Source: Profundibacter sp033851955 (GTDB lineage: Bacteria; Pseudomonadota; Alphaproteobacteria; Rhodobacterales; Rhodobacteraceae). Taken from it: a DNA stretch of 64,000 nt. This document shows, piece after piece, positions 43,021 through 51,317 of this stretch; the stretch's first letter is position 1; every line of letters begins with the position of its first letter. Location of the stretch: assembly GCA_033851955.1 (NCBI GenBank), contig JAWSVK010000009.1, positions 248,001-312,000 of the forward strand. Reading direction: 5' to 3'. Below the pieces are notes generated by a model. That model did no database searches. It was not told the DNA's origin and worked only from the letters and a program-made list of their open reading frames with translations. The translations under genes and the position numbers were made by a program.

Positions 43021-43341
43021 CTACATATTTATGCCGCAGCTTTTTCTACCCCCCAGCGCAACTTTTTTCATTTGGCGCAAGAGTTTAGCTTTTGAAATGC
43101 CCAGATCCATCATCTGATCCATTCTGGATTCTTCATAATATAGGGCTTCTCTCCATAGTTTGGCGAGGCGTGGGTCCAAATGCTTCTCGCCCTGTTTCAT
43201 TAAACAGAGACATTGGGACATGTTCATTGGGCTCCCATTCCCTTGTGCAATTACCTGTTTGCACGTTTCGTCTCCGGTTACTGCAGCAGCCATGCTCGGG
43301 GCCGTAAGAAGGCATAGTATCAAAACGATAATGCGGTTCAC
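43021..43341 (-). CDS. Small secreted cysteine-containing protein
   Basis: A 106-residue protein starting at GTG 43341, chosen because AGGGA lies seven bases upstream and a signal peptide (NRIIVLILCLLTAPSMAAA) follows directly. The mature part has four cysteines (ETCKQ, QCLCLM, KSCG). The frame remains open to 43599 but the extra part has no signal and overlaps the upstream transglycosylase. Function unknown. Confidence 0.65.
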   Translation of the reverse strand: MNRIIVLILCLLTAPSMAAAVTGDETCKQVIAQGNGSPMNMSQCLCLMKQGEKHLDPRLAKLWREALYYEESRMDQMMDLGISKAKLLRQMKKVALGGRKSCGINM

Positions 43342-43391
43342 TATATATTCCCTATCTCGGTCGGCGTGTTTGGTTGAATTGGGCGTGTAAC

Positions 43392-44663
43392 TTATCGCCC
43401 TCGCAACAATTTCAACAATTTTTGCGAGGGAAACCCATCCGGCGTCGCGCCGACACTGGTTTGAAACGCGCGGATTTGGTTGACCGTGTTGGGACCGATA
43501 ATCCCGTCTATCTTTTCCAACGCAAAGCCTTTGCGTTTTAGCCGACGCTGCATTTCTTTCTTTTCCTTGAACGAAAGTGGCGCATAGCCACGTGGCCAAC
43601 TGGCCTTGATCGGTGGCCCACCCGCCAAAAGGTCAGATAGATGCCCAACCCCGATCACATAGGCGTCAGCTTTGTTATACCGCTCAATAACCGCAAAGTT
43701 GTTGAAAATCATAAACGCCGCGCCGGCCGATCCTGCAGGCAACAAGATTGAGGCGGAACCGTGATTGGGCACCTTGCCACCACTGGCTGCACGCACGCCC
43801 AATCCAGCCCAATCGCCAGGGTTTTTCAAAATCTTGCGGCTGGCCAGACCAAAGTTGAACCCCTTTGGTAGGATGACTTCGACTCCCCAAGGCTGCCCCT
43901 TGCGCCACCCGAACCGCGCCAGATAGGCTGCAGTCGAGGCCAAGGCATCGGTTGGGTCATCAGACCAAATGTCACGTTTTCCATCGCCGTTAAAATCTTG
44001 GGCCAAGGCCAAATAACTGGTTGGAATAAACTGTGTGTGCCCCATAGCACCGGCCCATGATCCCTTCATCGCGCGCGGGTTCACATCGCCCGACTGCAAG
44101 ATTTTCAGGGCGGCAATCAACTGTGCCTCAAAGAATTTTCCGCGTCGCCCGTCAAAGGCCAGCGTCGCCATGGCTTCGATCACATCAATGTCACCACGTC
44201 GCGTACCATAGGTGCTTTCAAGCCCCCAAATGGCGGCGACCACTTCTTTTTCCACCCCGTAATGGGCTTCGATTTGCTCAAGGGTTTTCTTATATTTCCG
44301 CAGTGCTTTGATACCGTTTTCAACCCGTACAGGTGATGCTGCACTGTCCAGATAATCCCAAATCTGCTTGGTAAATTCCGACTGGTTGCGGTCCTTGGCG
44401 ATGATGGCCTTGTCATATTTCACACCGCGAAAAGCACGGTCAAAAACGCTCGCTTTGATGCCCTTAGAAATGGCGCGGCCACGAAAGGCTTTGATCCAGT
44501 TTGAAAACCGACTGTTAGAAGTCGAGATACGAAGATCCACAGTTTGTGTCGGCAAGACCCGCACGGCTGGGCGAATAGATTCGGTTGGCGGCACAGGGTT
44601 GGCCACAGCATAGCTTGTCCATAATCCGGCAATAAGTCCGAGAGAAATAGTAATAATACGCAC
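43392..44663 (-). CDS. Lytic murein transglycosylase (MltB type) with peptidoglycan-binding domain
   Basis: A 423-residue exported enzyme: signal peptide (about 1-21), GH103 catalytic domain with AIWGLESTYGTRRGD carrying the catalytic glutamate, GAMGHTQFIPTSY and FNGDGKRDIW, and a C-terminal peptidoglycan-binding domain (about 362-420, KIDGIIGPNTVNQIRAFQ). It cleaves glycan strands to 1,6-anhydro ends. Confidence 0.92.
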   Translation of the reverse strand: MRIITISLGLIAGLWTSYAVANPVPPTESIRPAVRVLPTQTVDLRISTSNSRFSNWIKAFRGRAISKGIKASVFDRAFRGVKYDKAIIAKDRNQSEFTKQIWDYLDSAASPVRVENGIKALRKYKKTLEQIEAHYGVEKEVVAAIWGLESTYGTRRGDIDVIEAMATLAFDGRRGKFFEAQLIAALKILQSGDVNPRAMKGSWAGAMGHTQFIPTSYLALAQDFNGDGKRDIWSDDPTDALASTAAYLARFGWRKGQPWGVEVILPKGFNFGLASRKILKNPGDWAGLGVRAASGGKVPNHGSASILLPAGSAGAAFMIFNNFAVIERYNKADAYVIGVGHLSDLLAGGPPIKASWPRGYAPLSFKEKKEMQRRLKRKGFALEKIDGIIGPNTVNQIRAFQTSVGATPDGFPSQKLLKLLRGR

Positions 44664-44763
44664 TGAAACACCTGCTCGTTTTTTATATCTGGAACAAATG
44701 TAACCTGATAATCGCCATTGGCAAAGCTGTGATTATTTCCGTGAGCAATTCATGGCCAACGGA

Positions 44764-46038
44764 TCAGCCATTTTCGCGCAACACAGCCCCCGCCAGATAA
44801 AGCGAGCCGCAAATCAGGATGCGGGCATCTGGGTCGGCCTTGGTGATGCTCTGGATGGCGGCGAGTACGTTTTCGGCCTTATGTGCGACCATGCCAACCT
44901 CAGTTGCGGCTTTGGCAGTGACCGCGGCGGGCAGGGTGTTGACCTCATCCGGGATTGAAACAGCGTGCAGGGATTTGGTGATTGTTGCCATCGGTCGCAG
45001 ATAACCGGTGATGTCTTTGGTGTTCAACATACCGCAAATCAGGTGCAGCGGGCGGTTACTTAGTCGGGTTAGGGCCTCGGCCAGCGCAGATCCTGCGGCG
45101 GGATTGTGGCCGCCATCAAGCCAGAGTTCGGCAGCTCCGGCCGCCTCGATCAGTGGGCCGTGCTGCAAGCGTTGCAAGCGGGCGGGCCATGTGGCGTTTG
45201 TGACGGCAGCCTCGCAGGCGGTATCGTCAAATCCGAGGTGACGCAGCGCGGTCAGCGCGATGCCTGCATTCTGGACTTGGTGGGCGCCGATCAGATTGGG
45301 CAGCGGTAAATCAAGCAGGCCCGTTTCGTCCTGATAAATCAGCCGTCCGCGTTCTTCCCAGACGTGCCAGTGTTGACCATAGGCGAGTAGCGGAGCGCCG
45401 AGCCGCTGCGCTGTGGTCTCGATCACCTCCATGGCTTCATCAGGTTGCGGACCAACCACGCAGGGCACGCCGCGTTTGATGATCCCAGCTTTTTCCCGCG
45501 CGATTTCGGGCAGTGTTTCGCCTAAAAACTGGGTGTGATCGATGGACACGGGAGTGATCACAGTCAATTCCGGCCTGTCGACGACATTGGTTGCGTCCAA
45601 CAAACCGCCCAAGCCAACTTCAAGCAGCGTGTAGTCGGCCTGAACCTCCGAAAATGCGAGGATTCCCGCAATCGTTGTGATCTCAAAATAGGTGATGGTC
45701 GCGCCGTCATTTGCGACATAGCAGCGATCCAAAAGGTCTGTCAGAGCGGGCTCAGAAATCAGGTCTCCTGCCAGCAAGATACGCTCATGGAACCGCGCCA
45801 GATGCGGCGATGTATAGGCGTGGACGGCTTTGCCGCCCCCCTCAAGCCCCGCGCGGATCATGGCTTGGGTCGAGCCTTTTCCATTGGTGCCTGCAATGTG
45901 AATGACCGGCGGCAGCTTGCGTTCGGGGTGGTCCAAGGCTGCCAGCAAAGACCAGACACGGTCCAGCGTCAGGTCGATGATTTTGGGGTGCAGTGACATC
46001 ATCCGCTCAAGGATGACGTCGGAGGTTGCTGCAGTCAC
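44764..46038 (-). CDS. folC: Bifunctional dihydrofolate synthase/folylpolyglutamate synthase
   Basis: A 424-residue Mur-ligase-family enzyme adding glutamate to dihydropteroate and folates. The P-loop is HIAGTNGKGSTQAM, then YTSPHLARFHERI, LLEVGLGGLLDATNV and LDGGHNPAAG. The start overlaps the accD stop (ATGA); accD-folC is a widely conserved pair. Confidence 0.96.
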   Translation of the reverse strand: MTAATSDVILERMMSLHPKIIDLTLDRVWSLLAALDHPERKLPPVIHIAGTNGKGSTQAMIRAGLEGGGKAVHAYTSPHLARFHERILLAGDLISEPALTDLLDRCYVANDGATITYFEITTIAGILAFSEVQADYTLLEVGLGGLLDATNVVDRPELTVITPVSIDHTQFLGETLPEIAREKAGIIKRGVPCVVGPQPDEAMEVIETTAQRLGAPLLAYGQHWHVWEERGRLIYQDETGLLDLPLPNLIGAHQVQNAGIALTALRHLGFDDTACEAAVTNATWPARLQRLQHGPLIEAAGAAELWLDGGHNPAAGSALAEALTRLSNRPLHLICGMLNTKDITGYLRPMATITKSLHAVSIPDEVNTLPAAVTAKAATEVGMVAHKAENVLAAIQSITKADPDARILICGSLYLAGAVLRENG

Positions 46039-46982
46039 TTTTCAGTCGCTTCTGTGGCAGCTGGCTCATCAGGCTTTTCAGCCTTCTTCGCCACGGGTTC
46101 TTCTGGCGCGGGCAGATCGCCCATCACTACAGGTGTCATCCCCATCAACATGCGCACAATGGTAATCAGCTCGCCGCGCATATCCTTACGGTGGGTCACG
46201 CGGTCCAGCATGCCGTGGTCCAGCAGATACTCGGAACGCTGAAACCCCTCGGGCAGTTTTTCCCCGATGGTTTGTTCTATCACGCGGCTACCAGCAAACC
46301 CGATCAGCGCATTAGGTTCGGCAATTTGCACATCGCCCAACATGGCATAAGACGCCGTAACACCGCCCGTTGTCGGGTGTGTCAGTACAACGATGTAAGG
46401 CAGACCTGCTTCCTTGAGCATTTGCACAGCCACCGTGGTGCGTGGCATTTGCATCAACGATAGAATACCTTCTTGCATCCGCGCGCCGCCAGCTGCCGAA
46501 AACAGCACAAACGGACGTTTCAATTTCACAGCCCGCTCTGCCGCCGCAATAATCGCATTGCCAACAAACATCCCCATCGAGCCGCCCATAAACGAGAAAT
46601 CCTGCGCAGCGGCAACAATTGGCGTGCGGCCAATCTCGCCCTCAACGACCAAAATAGCGTCTTTTTCGCCGGTGTTCTTTTGAGCGATCTTCATCCGTTC
46701 AGGATATTTTTTCTGATCACGGAATGACAGCGGATCAAGCGGCACATCAGGCACATCGATTTCAGCAAAAATGCCGCCATCAAACAGCGTTGAGAACCGT
46801 TCGCGGGGCGTGATGCGCATGTGGTGGTTGCATTCGTTGCAGACATTCATGTGCTCGACCAATTCGCGGTGAAACAACATGGTGCCGCACTCGGGGCATT
46901 TGGTCCACAGATTGTCCGGCGTTTCACGACGCGAGAAAATCGAATTGATCGTTGGGCGGACGTAGTTGGAAATCCAGTTCAT
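46035..46982 (-). CDS. accD: Acetyl-CoA carboxylase carboxyltransferase subunit beta
   Basis: A 315-residue AccD. The zinc ribbon uses C29, C32, C48 and C51, and the crotonase-fold core has GGSMGMFVGNAII, SAAGGARMQEGI and LTHPTTGGVTASYAML. It works with AccA (3230-4192). The C-terminal 30 residues are an Ala/Glu/Lys/Pro-rich tail. Confidence 0.97.
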   Translation of the reverse strand: MNWISNYVRPTINSIFSRRETPDNLWTKCPECGTMLFHRELVEHMNVCNECNHHMRITPRERFSTLFDGGIFAEIDVPDVPLDPLSFRDQKKYPERMKIAQKNTGEKDAILVVEGEIGRTPIVAAAQDFSFMGGSMGMFVGNAIIAAAERAVKLKRPFVLFSAAGGARMQEGILSLMQMPRTTVAVQMLKEAGLPYIVVLTHPTTGGVTASYAMLGDVQIAEPNALIGFAGSRVIEQTIGEKLPEGFQRSEYLLDHGMLDRVTHRKDMRGELITIVRMLMGMTPVVMGDLPAPEEPVAKKAEKPDEPAATEATEK

Positions 46983-47045
46983 CGCATTAACACCTTAAGC
47001 ATTTTGGTTAGTATCCGAGATAAGTCGCGTTTGGTCAAATAGCAA

Positions 47046-47927
47046 TCAGCGGTCAAGCGCAATGCGCAGTAATCGCCAGATCACCAGTAACAAAATCAGA
47101 TCAATCGCCAACACCAGCGGCATTTCTGCGGTGTCGGCCTTGGTGAACGGCGTGACAAACAGCGCCAGCCCCGTGATGGTATCCTGCATCGAGATAAACA
47201 GCAGCGCGAAAAGGTTGTTGGCAAAGTGCAGGCCCATCGCCGCGCCAAGGCTGCCGGTTTTTTCGGTCAAGTCCGCGGCAATCAATGCCATGCAAAACGT
47301 AACGCCAATCACCAACCAGGCATTGCTGCCCATCTCAGGGTCCCAATGCATCGCCGCAAACAACATGGACGGCAGGATCATCCATGCGAAACGCGACTTG
47401 AACCGCGCCGCGAGCTGTTGTTGCAGATAGCCGCGAAAGACCAGTTCTTCGGCGCTGGTCTGGATTAGGATCAGCGGGACAGCATAGGGCAATAGCCACA
47501 GCCAGTCGTTGAACGGTAGATTGGCCAGCGGCGGGGTCAGGAAAAAGCTCAAAATGCTCACGATGCCAAAGATCAACAGCACGATGCCCGTTGCGGTGAA
47601 AAAACCGCGCAATGTATCCCCAAACGGCCCAAACAACGTGCCTGGCCCACGCATGTGACAAGCCGGCGCCGCAATGATCGGCCCCAGCGCCATGCCGGCA
47701 AAGGTGAACAGCATGATCAGGGTCGGCACTGCCCCCTGAATGGTCAACACGCCGTTGGCCCAGCTGAGAAACCCAAACGGGGTCGCATAGGCAAATCCGG
47801 CCCAAAACACCAAACCGACAAAACCCGCATAGATGAACACGATCAACACGATCCCCAACAACAGCCGCCAGATTTGCGGATACAGGCGGGCGGGCGCGAC
47901 ATAGGCATTGAACTCGGGACTAAACAT
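47046..47927 (-). CDS. CPBP family intramembrane metalloprotease
   Basis: A 293-residue multi-pass protein of the CAAX-protease/bacteriocin-processing family. The motifs are EELVFRGYLQQ (EExxxR), FAAMHWDPEM (FxxxH) and LHFANNLFALLF (HxxxN). The ATG at 47927 is preferred over the TTG at 47945; neither has a strong ribosome binding site. Substrate unknown. Confidence 0.87.
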   Translation of the reverse strand: MFSPEFNAYVAPARLYPQIWRLLLGIVLIVFIYAGFVGLVFWAGFAYATPFGFLSWANGVLTIQGAVPTLIMLFTFAGMALGPIIAAPACHMRGPGTLFGPFGDTLRGFFTATGIVLLIFGIVSILSFFLTPPLANLPFNDWLWLLPYAVPLILIQTSAEELVFRGYLQQQLAARFKSRFAWMILPSMLFAAMHWDPEMGSNAWLVIGVTFCMALIAADLTEKTGSLGAAMGLHFANNLFALLFISMQDTITGLALFVTPFTKADTAEMPLVLAIDLILLLVIWRLLRIALDR

Positions 47928-48113
47928 GGGCCGAACATTCAGCAATGTTAGGGCTTGTGCAAGTGGGAAATGTGGTCACTATCGCAGGAGCAATTTGCAC
48001 ACAGATGAATCAGATTTCCCGCCGAACGCGTGTGTTTCACACAAGCTGCCTCGACGGAAAATCTGATGCTTTGTTTCAATGGAAGTGCAAAACGCACGAA
48101 AAGGAGACCCATT

Positions 48114-48362
48114 TTGCTTATAAAAGAATCCTTCCCAATCGCCCAAATCCGCGTCCCTGTTAAGCGCCTCAAAACGCTGGAACAGGCCAAAGTTCAGGAC
48201 CTCGCCGAAAGCATATTGGAAGAGGGGCAGACCACCCCGATTAAAGTGCGCAAAAGCAAAGACGGCTTTGTTTTGATCGAAGGGCTGCACCGGCTTGAGG
48301 CGCTAAGGGCGCTGGGCGAGGAAACCATCGAAGGCTATTTGGTGCGGGCGGTGCTGCATTAG
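48114..48362 (+). CDS. Orphan ParB N-terminal-domain-like protein (82 residues)
   Basis: A short protein starting at TTG 48114, supported by AAGGAG seven bases upstream. It consists only of a ParB/sulfiredoxin-like fold: IAQIRVPVKRLKTLEQAKVQDLAESILEEG in outline, then TPIKVRKSKDGFVLIEGLHRLEALRALG, where the usual GERRxxA motif is GLHRLEA. No DNA-binding helix-turn-helix follows. The frame continues upstream to 48030, but that part has no ribosome binding site. It may be a CTP-binding or nuclease-like stand-alone module. Confidence 0.7.
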   Translation: MLIKESFPIAQIRVPVKRLKTLEQAKVQDLAESILEEGQTTPIKVRKSKDGFVLIEGLHRLEALRALGEETIEGYLVRAVLH

Positions 48363-48376
48363 GGGGGCGAAAGAAT

Positions 48377-48802
48377 ATGATGAATAAATACACTGGAAAA
48401 TGCCTTTGCGGCGCGGTCACATACACTACCAATCAGCAGCCCATCGTTGTCGCTCAATGCCATTGCGAAGAGTGTCGCCGATTGAGTGGAACAGGTCACA
48501 CCGTGGGTGCCATGTTCGCTTCGGATGCGGTGGTCGTGAGCGGAAAACTGAATGAATTCAGGTATTCTTCCGACAAGAATTCAGTAGTTACCAAAGCCTT
48601 TTGCGCGAACTGTGGCAGTCCAATTTATGGGAAAAACACACGAATACCCGATCACCTGACACTATCGCTTGGCACCATGGACGACGCCAGTGGATTGAAC
48701 GTTGAAGTCGTCATATTTGAGCGTGACAAACCTCATTGGGACCGGCTCGGAGATAAGGTCGTTGCCTTCGCGACGCAGCCAGATTGGAAGCCCGAAACCT
48801 AA
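48377..48802 (+). CDS. GFA-family (glutathione-dependent formaldehyde-activating-like) zinc protein
   Basis: A 141-residue Mss4-like fold protein. The zinc ligands are in GKCLCGAVTY, QCHCEECRRLSG and FCANCGSPIY. Family members are often called formaldehyde-activating enzymes but mostly have no proven activity. It follows the ParB-like gene by 14 bases. Confidence 0.87.
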   Translation: MMNKYTGKCLCGAVTYTTNQQPIVVAQCHCEECRRLSGTGHTVGAMFASDAVVVSGKLNEFRYSSDKNSVVTKAFCANCGSPIYGKNTRIPDHLTLSLGTMDDASGLNVEVVIFERDKPHWDRLGDKVVAFATQPDWKPET

Positions 48803-48819
48803 GCCGCGCCCCATGCAGA

Positions 48820-49539
48820 TCAGGCCGCCCGGATCAGTTTACGTATCAATAAAACATGCAGAATTAGAGAGATTGGCACGATCAACAATGGGATGACCGG
48901 AAACGGAAAATAGCCAACAATGACAGTTGGCAGATCAAACGATGTTGTCTGCAATGGGCCTGGTGCCGAGTTGATGGCCTTATATAAAACCAACAACAAA
49001 TCACCAATCCCAACGACGCACCATGCCAGCCCCACAAGCCGAAAAGCCTTGGCATCTTTCCAAAGCAGATATCCGACAACCGGGGCCGTGACCCCGACCA
49101 AAATATCGCCCCACGCCGTGCTGTTTGCAAAATACGCGGGCAACAAACCGTCTGCCTGCAATAGTAAAAATACCACGCCAATGATGCGATAGATTTGGAT
49201 TGTTGCCAACAGATGGGCAGGTGTCGCACGCAGAACAGCATCAGCGCTTTTGCTTTTGAATAATAAAATGGTGCCAAGGAAGGTTGGGCCAAAAATAAAC
49301 ACGGCCAACAACGGGAGATTTTGATCCTGCCGAGGCACCAAAATGTTCGTGTAGGCGATACACAGCACAGCCGTTACCCAAATGATACCATAGGCTGATA
49401 TCCTGAACGCGAATTTTCGGGCGGCTTGGGCGTCCAATTGCGCGCGCCATAACCCGTTGACCACTAGGGCTGTAAGGCTGGCAGTGACGAAAATTGACAT
49501 CAGTAAAATGAAAAAAGTGGCATAATCAGGGACTGTCAT
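48820..49539 (-). CDS. Multi-pass membrane protein, HxlR-linked
   Basis: A 239-residue protein with seven hydrophobic segments and short loops. ATG 49539 is preferred over 49551 because GGAGT lies six to seven bases upstream. I see no conserved catalytic motif. It is divergent from an HxlR regulator with a small palindrome between them, so its expression is probably inducible. Confidence 0.75.
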   Translation of the reverse strand: MTVPDYATFFILLMSIFVTASLTALVVNGLWRAQLDAQAARKFAFRISAYGIIWVTAVLCIAYTNILVPRQDQNLPLLAVFIFGPTFLGTILLFKSKSADAVLRATPAHLLATIQIYRIIGVVFLLLQADGLLPAYFANSTAWGDILVGVTAPVVGYLLWKDAKAFRLVGLAWCVVGIGDLLLVLYKAINSAPGPLQTTSFDLPTVIVGYFPFPVIPLLIVPISLILHVLLIRKLIRAA

Positions 49540-49559
49540 AAAGTACTCCATGCAAAGTT

Positions 49560-49576
49560 ACTACAATTACTGTAGT
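49560..49576. promoter_or_regulatory. Candidate HxlR operator
   Basis: ACTACA (49560-49565) and TGTAGT (49571-49576) form an inverted repeat with a five-base spacer, centred between the divergent membrane-protein and HxlR genes. The half-site GTA/TAC type spacing resembles known HxlR-family operators. Confidence 0.5.
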
Positions 49577-49625
49577 TAATAGCATTGCGGTTGTCAATGC
49601 GGCCGCGCCGCTCTAATGTTCGCCC

Positions 49626-49949
49626 ATGGAAATTAACACACGCAAGAACTGCCCAGTGGCCCGAGGCGGCGATCTTATATGGGATAAATGGAGCCTGCTG
49701 ATCCTTCGAAACCTTAATCTGGACGGGCCGCATCGGTTTCAAGATTTTGCAAACGCACTCGAAGGGGTTAGCCCCACAACCTTGTCAGCGCGCTTAAAAG
49801 CCTTGCAAGAAAACGGCTTGATCCAGCGGACAGTAACAGACGCACATCCGCCCGGAACCCTATATGAGCTGACAGATTTAGGCCGAACTACAAAGCCGAT
49901 CATCCAAGCGTTGGCCCGTTTCGGAAGCCCGCTTCCTAAAAAGGCATAA
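49626..49949 (+). CDS. HxlR family transcriptional regulator
   Basis: A 107-residue winged-helix protein. CPVARGGDLIWDKWSLLILRNL contains the family's N-terminal cysteine (C9), then HRFQDFANALEGVSPTTLSARLKALQENGLI is the recognition region. It probably controls the divergent membrane protein; the cysteine suggests it could sense electrophiles or oxidants. Confidence 0.9.
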   Translation: MEINTRKNCPVARGGDLIWDKWSLLILRNLNLDGPHRFQDFANALEGVSPTTLSARLKALQENGLIQRTVTDAHPPGTLYELTDLGRTTKPIIQALARFGSPLPKKA

Positions 49950-49994
49950 ACGACAGTATCGGCCGCAATCACAAGCAAAATACGCCCTGCCAAC

Positions 49995-50387
49995 TTAGGT
50001 ATACTGGATTAAATCCCACAGATTACCATACAGATCCTTGAACACGGCCACCATTCCATATGGCGCCTTGACAGGCGGTCTGACAAATTCCACGCTGCGG
50101 GCTTTATACGCCTCATAATCTCGCCAAAAATCATCGGTTTGCAGGAACAAAAACACCCGCCCACCGGCCTGATCCCCTATGAACGTTTCTTGGGTCGCAG
50201 TCGATGCCTGCGCCAACAACACTGAAGTATGCCCGTCACCCTTGGGACGTACCACAACCCAGCGCTTGTCTTGTTCCGGCTGGTAAGTGTCGTCAACCAG
50301 CTCAAACCCCAATGTATCGACATAAAACCGGATGGCTTCGTCGTAGTCGCGCACCACCACAGCGATGAGGGAAATTGATTGTGTCAT
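49995..50387 (-). CDS. VOC family (glyoxalase-like) protein
   Basis: A 130-residue vicinal-oxygen-chelate protein with the paired beta-alpha-beta units: SLIAVVVRDYDEAIRFYVDTLGFEL and VFLFLQTDDFWRDYEAYKARSVEFVRPP, ending VFKDLYGNLWDLIQY. One of the usual metal positions (the first His) appears to be replaced. Substrate unknown. Confidence 0.86.
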   Translation of the reverse strand: MTQSISLIAVVVRDYDEAIRFYVDTLGFELVDDTYQPEQDKRWVVVRPKGDGHTSVLLAQASTATQETFIGDQAGGRVFLFLQTDDFWRDYEAYKARSVEFVRPPVKAPYGMVAVFKDLYGNLWDLIQYT

Positions 50388-50424
50388 GAGTGGCCTTTCG
50401 GTTTTAGAATGTATGCCATCACGT

Positions 50425-51144
50425 CTATTTTTCTTTAGGGGTGTCAGTGGCGCAAATCAAAGGCAATCGTGCAAGGCTGCGTGATCGCCCAAACTTTCGA
50501 CCCGAATACCGCCAATTACTTGTTCGCATTTTTGCAATCCTCACAACCCGTGGCGAATGCTCCCCGATCAATATGCCCAGCTCCAAGTCATCGGCGGAAT
50601 AAATGCGCTGTGCGTTTAGGTAGCCATAGTCATAAGATGTTGTCTGAATGAGGCAAGTGCTTGAGAGATCAATTTCACGGATGGTCGCATAAAGCGGGGC
50701 GGATAAGATGGAGTATGTGGCAGGTGGAACAACCAAAACCGCCAACGCGGTCGCGACCCCAAATGACTTCATCCACTTGGCGTTTTGAGCCACGATCAGA
50801 ACAGCACAGATAAGCCCTATGTATGGCGCTCCACCAAAACCATAGTTTCCATATCTCCCACCAGTCCCAGGAAAGGAACTGATTACGGCCCCGAAAAACG
50901 TCAGAACTATCAGAACCGACAAGACAATATTTGCAATGAAAAACTTAGCCGAGTGATGGGCCAGTGCCGAAACAAACCCGACCAAGTTGAGACCGCTTGC
51001 CAAAAAGAACCCCGTATCAAGCGGGGCACTTGCCCATATGTGGCCGTTGGTTCCCATCAGAATATAAATGATGATCGCGACAGCAAAAGTAACCGGAAGA
51101 AATACCACGACAGAGGCAATAGAAATGGGTCGAGATCTGAGCAT
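50425..51144 (-). CDS. Membrane protein of unknown function
   Basis: A 239-residue protein with about five hydrophobic segments in residues 8-150 and a soluble C-terminal part ending in a basic tail (NWRYSGRKFGRSRSLARL). I do not recognise a family. Base composition is slightly AT-richer than that of the downstream ilvD. Confidence 0.6.
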   Translation of the reverse strand: MLRSRPISIASVVVFLPVTFAVAIIIYILMGTNGHIWASAPLDTGFFLASGLNLVGFVSALAHHSAKFFIANIVLSVLIVLTFFGAVISSFPGTGGRYGNYGFGGAPYIGLICAVLIVAQNAKWMKSFGVATALAVLVVPPATYSILSAPLYATIREIDLSSTCLIQTTSYDYGYLNAQRIYSADDLELGILIGEHSPRVVRIAKMRTSNWRYSGRKFGRSRSLARLPLICATDTPKEK

Positions 51145-51317
51145 GTTTGGACTCGCAGAAGATTAATCTGGTTAGCATTCTATGATGATAGTGAAAAACC
51201 GCCAAGACGTTAGTGCCTCCTTTTTTAACACAATATCGCCCATTGGCCCCCATCCCCACTTGATGAACCGGCACCCATCCCCTATCAAAAACCCAAGTCA
51301 AAATTCAGGGGATCATC

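Noticed and set aside
43342..43599. N-terminal extension of the small secreted protein
   Set aside because: The extension lacks a signal peptide and overlaps the transglycosylase gene, while the internal GTG has a good ribosome binding site and is followed by a signal peptide.
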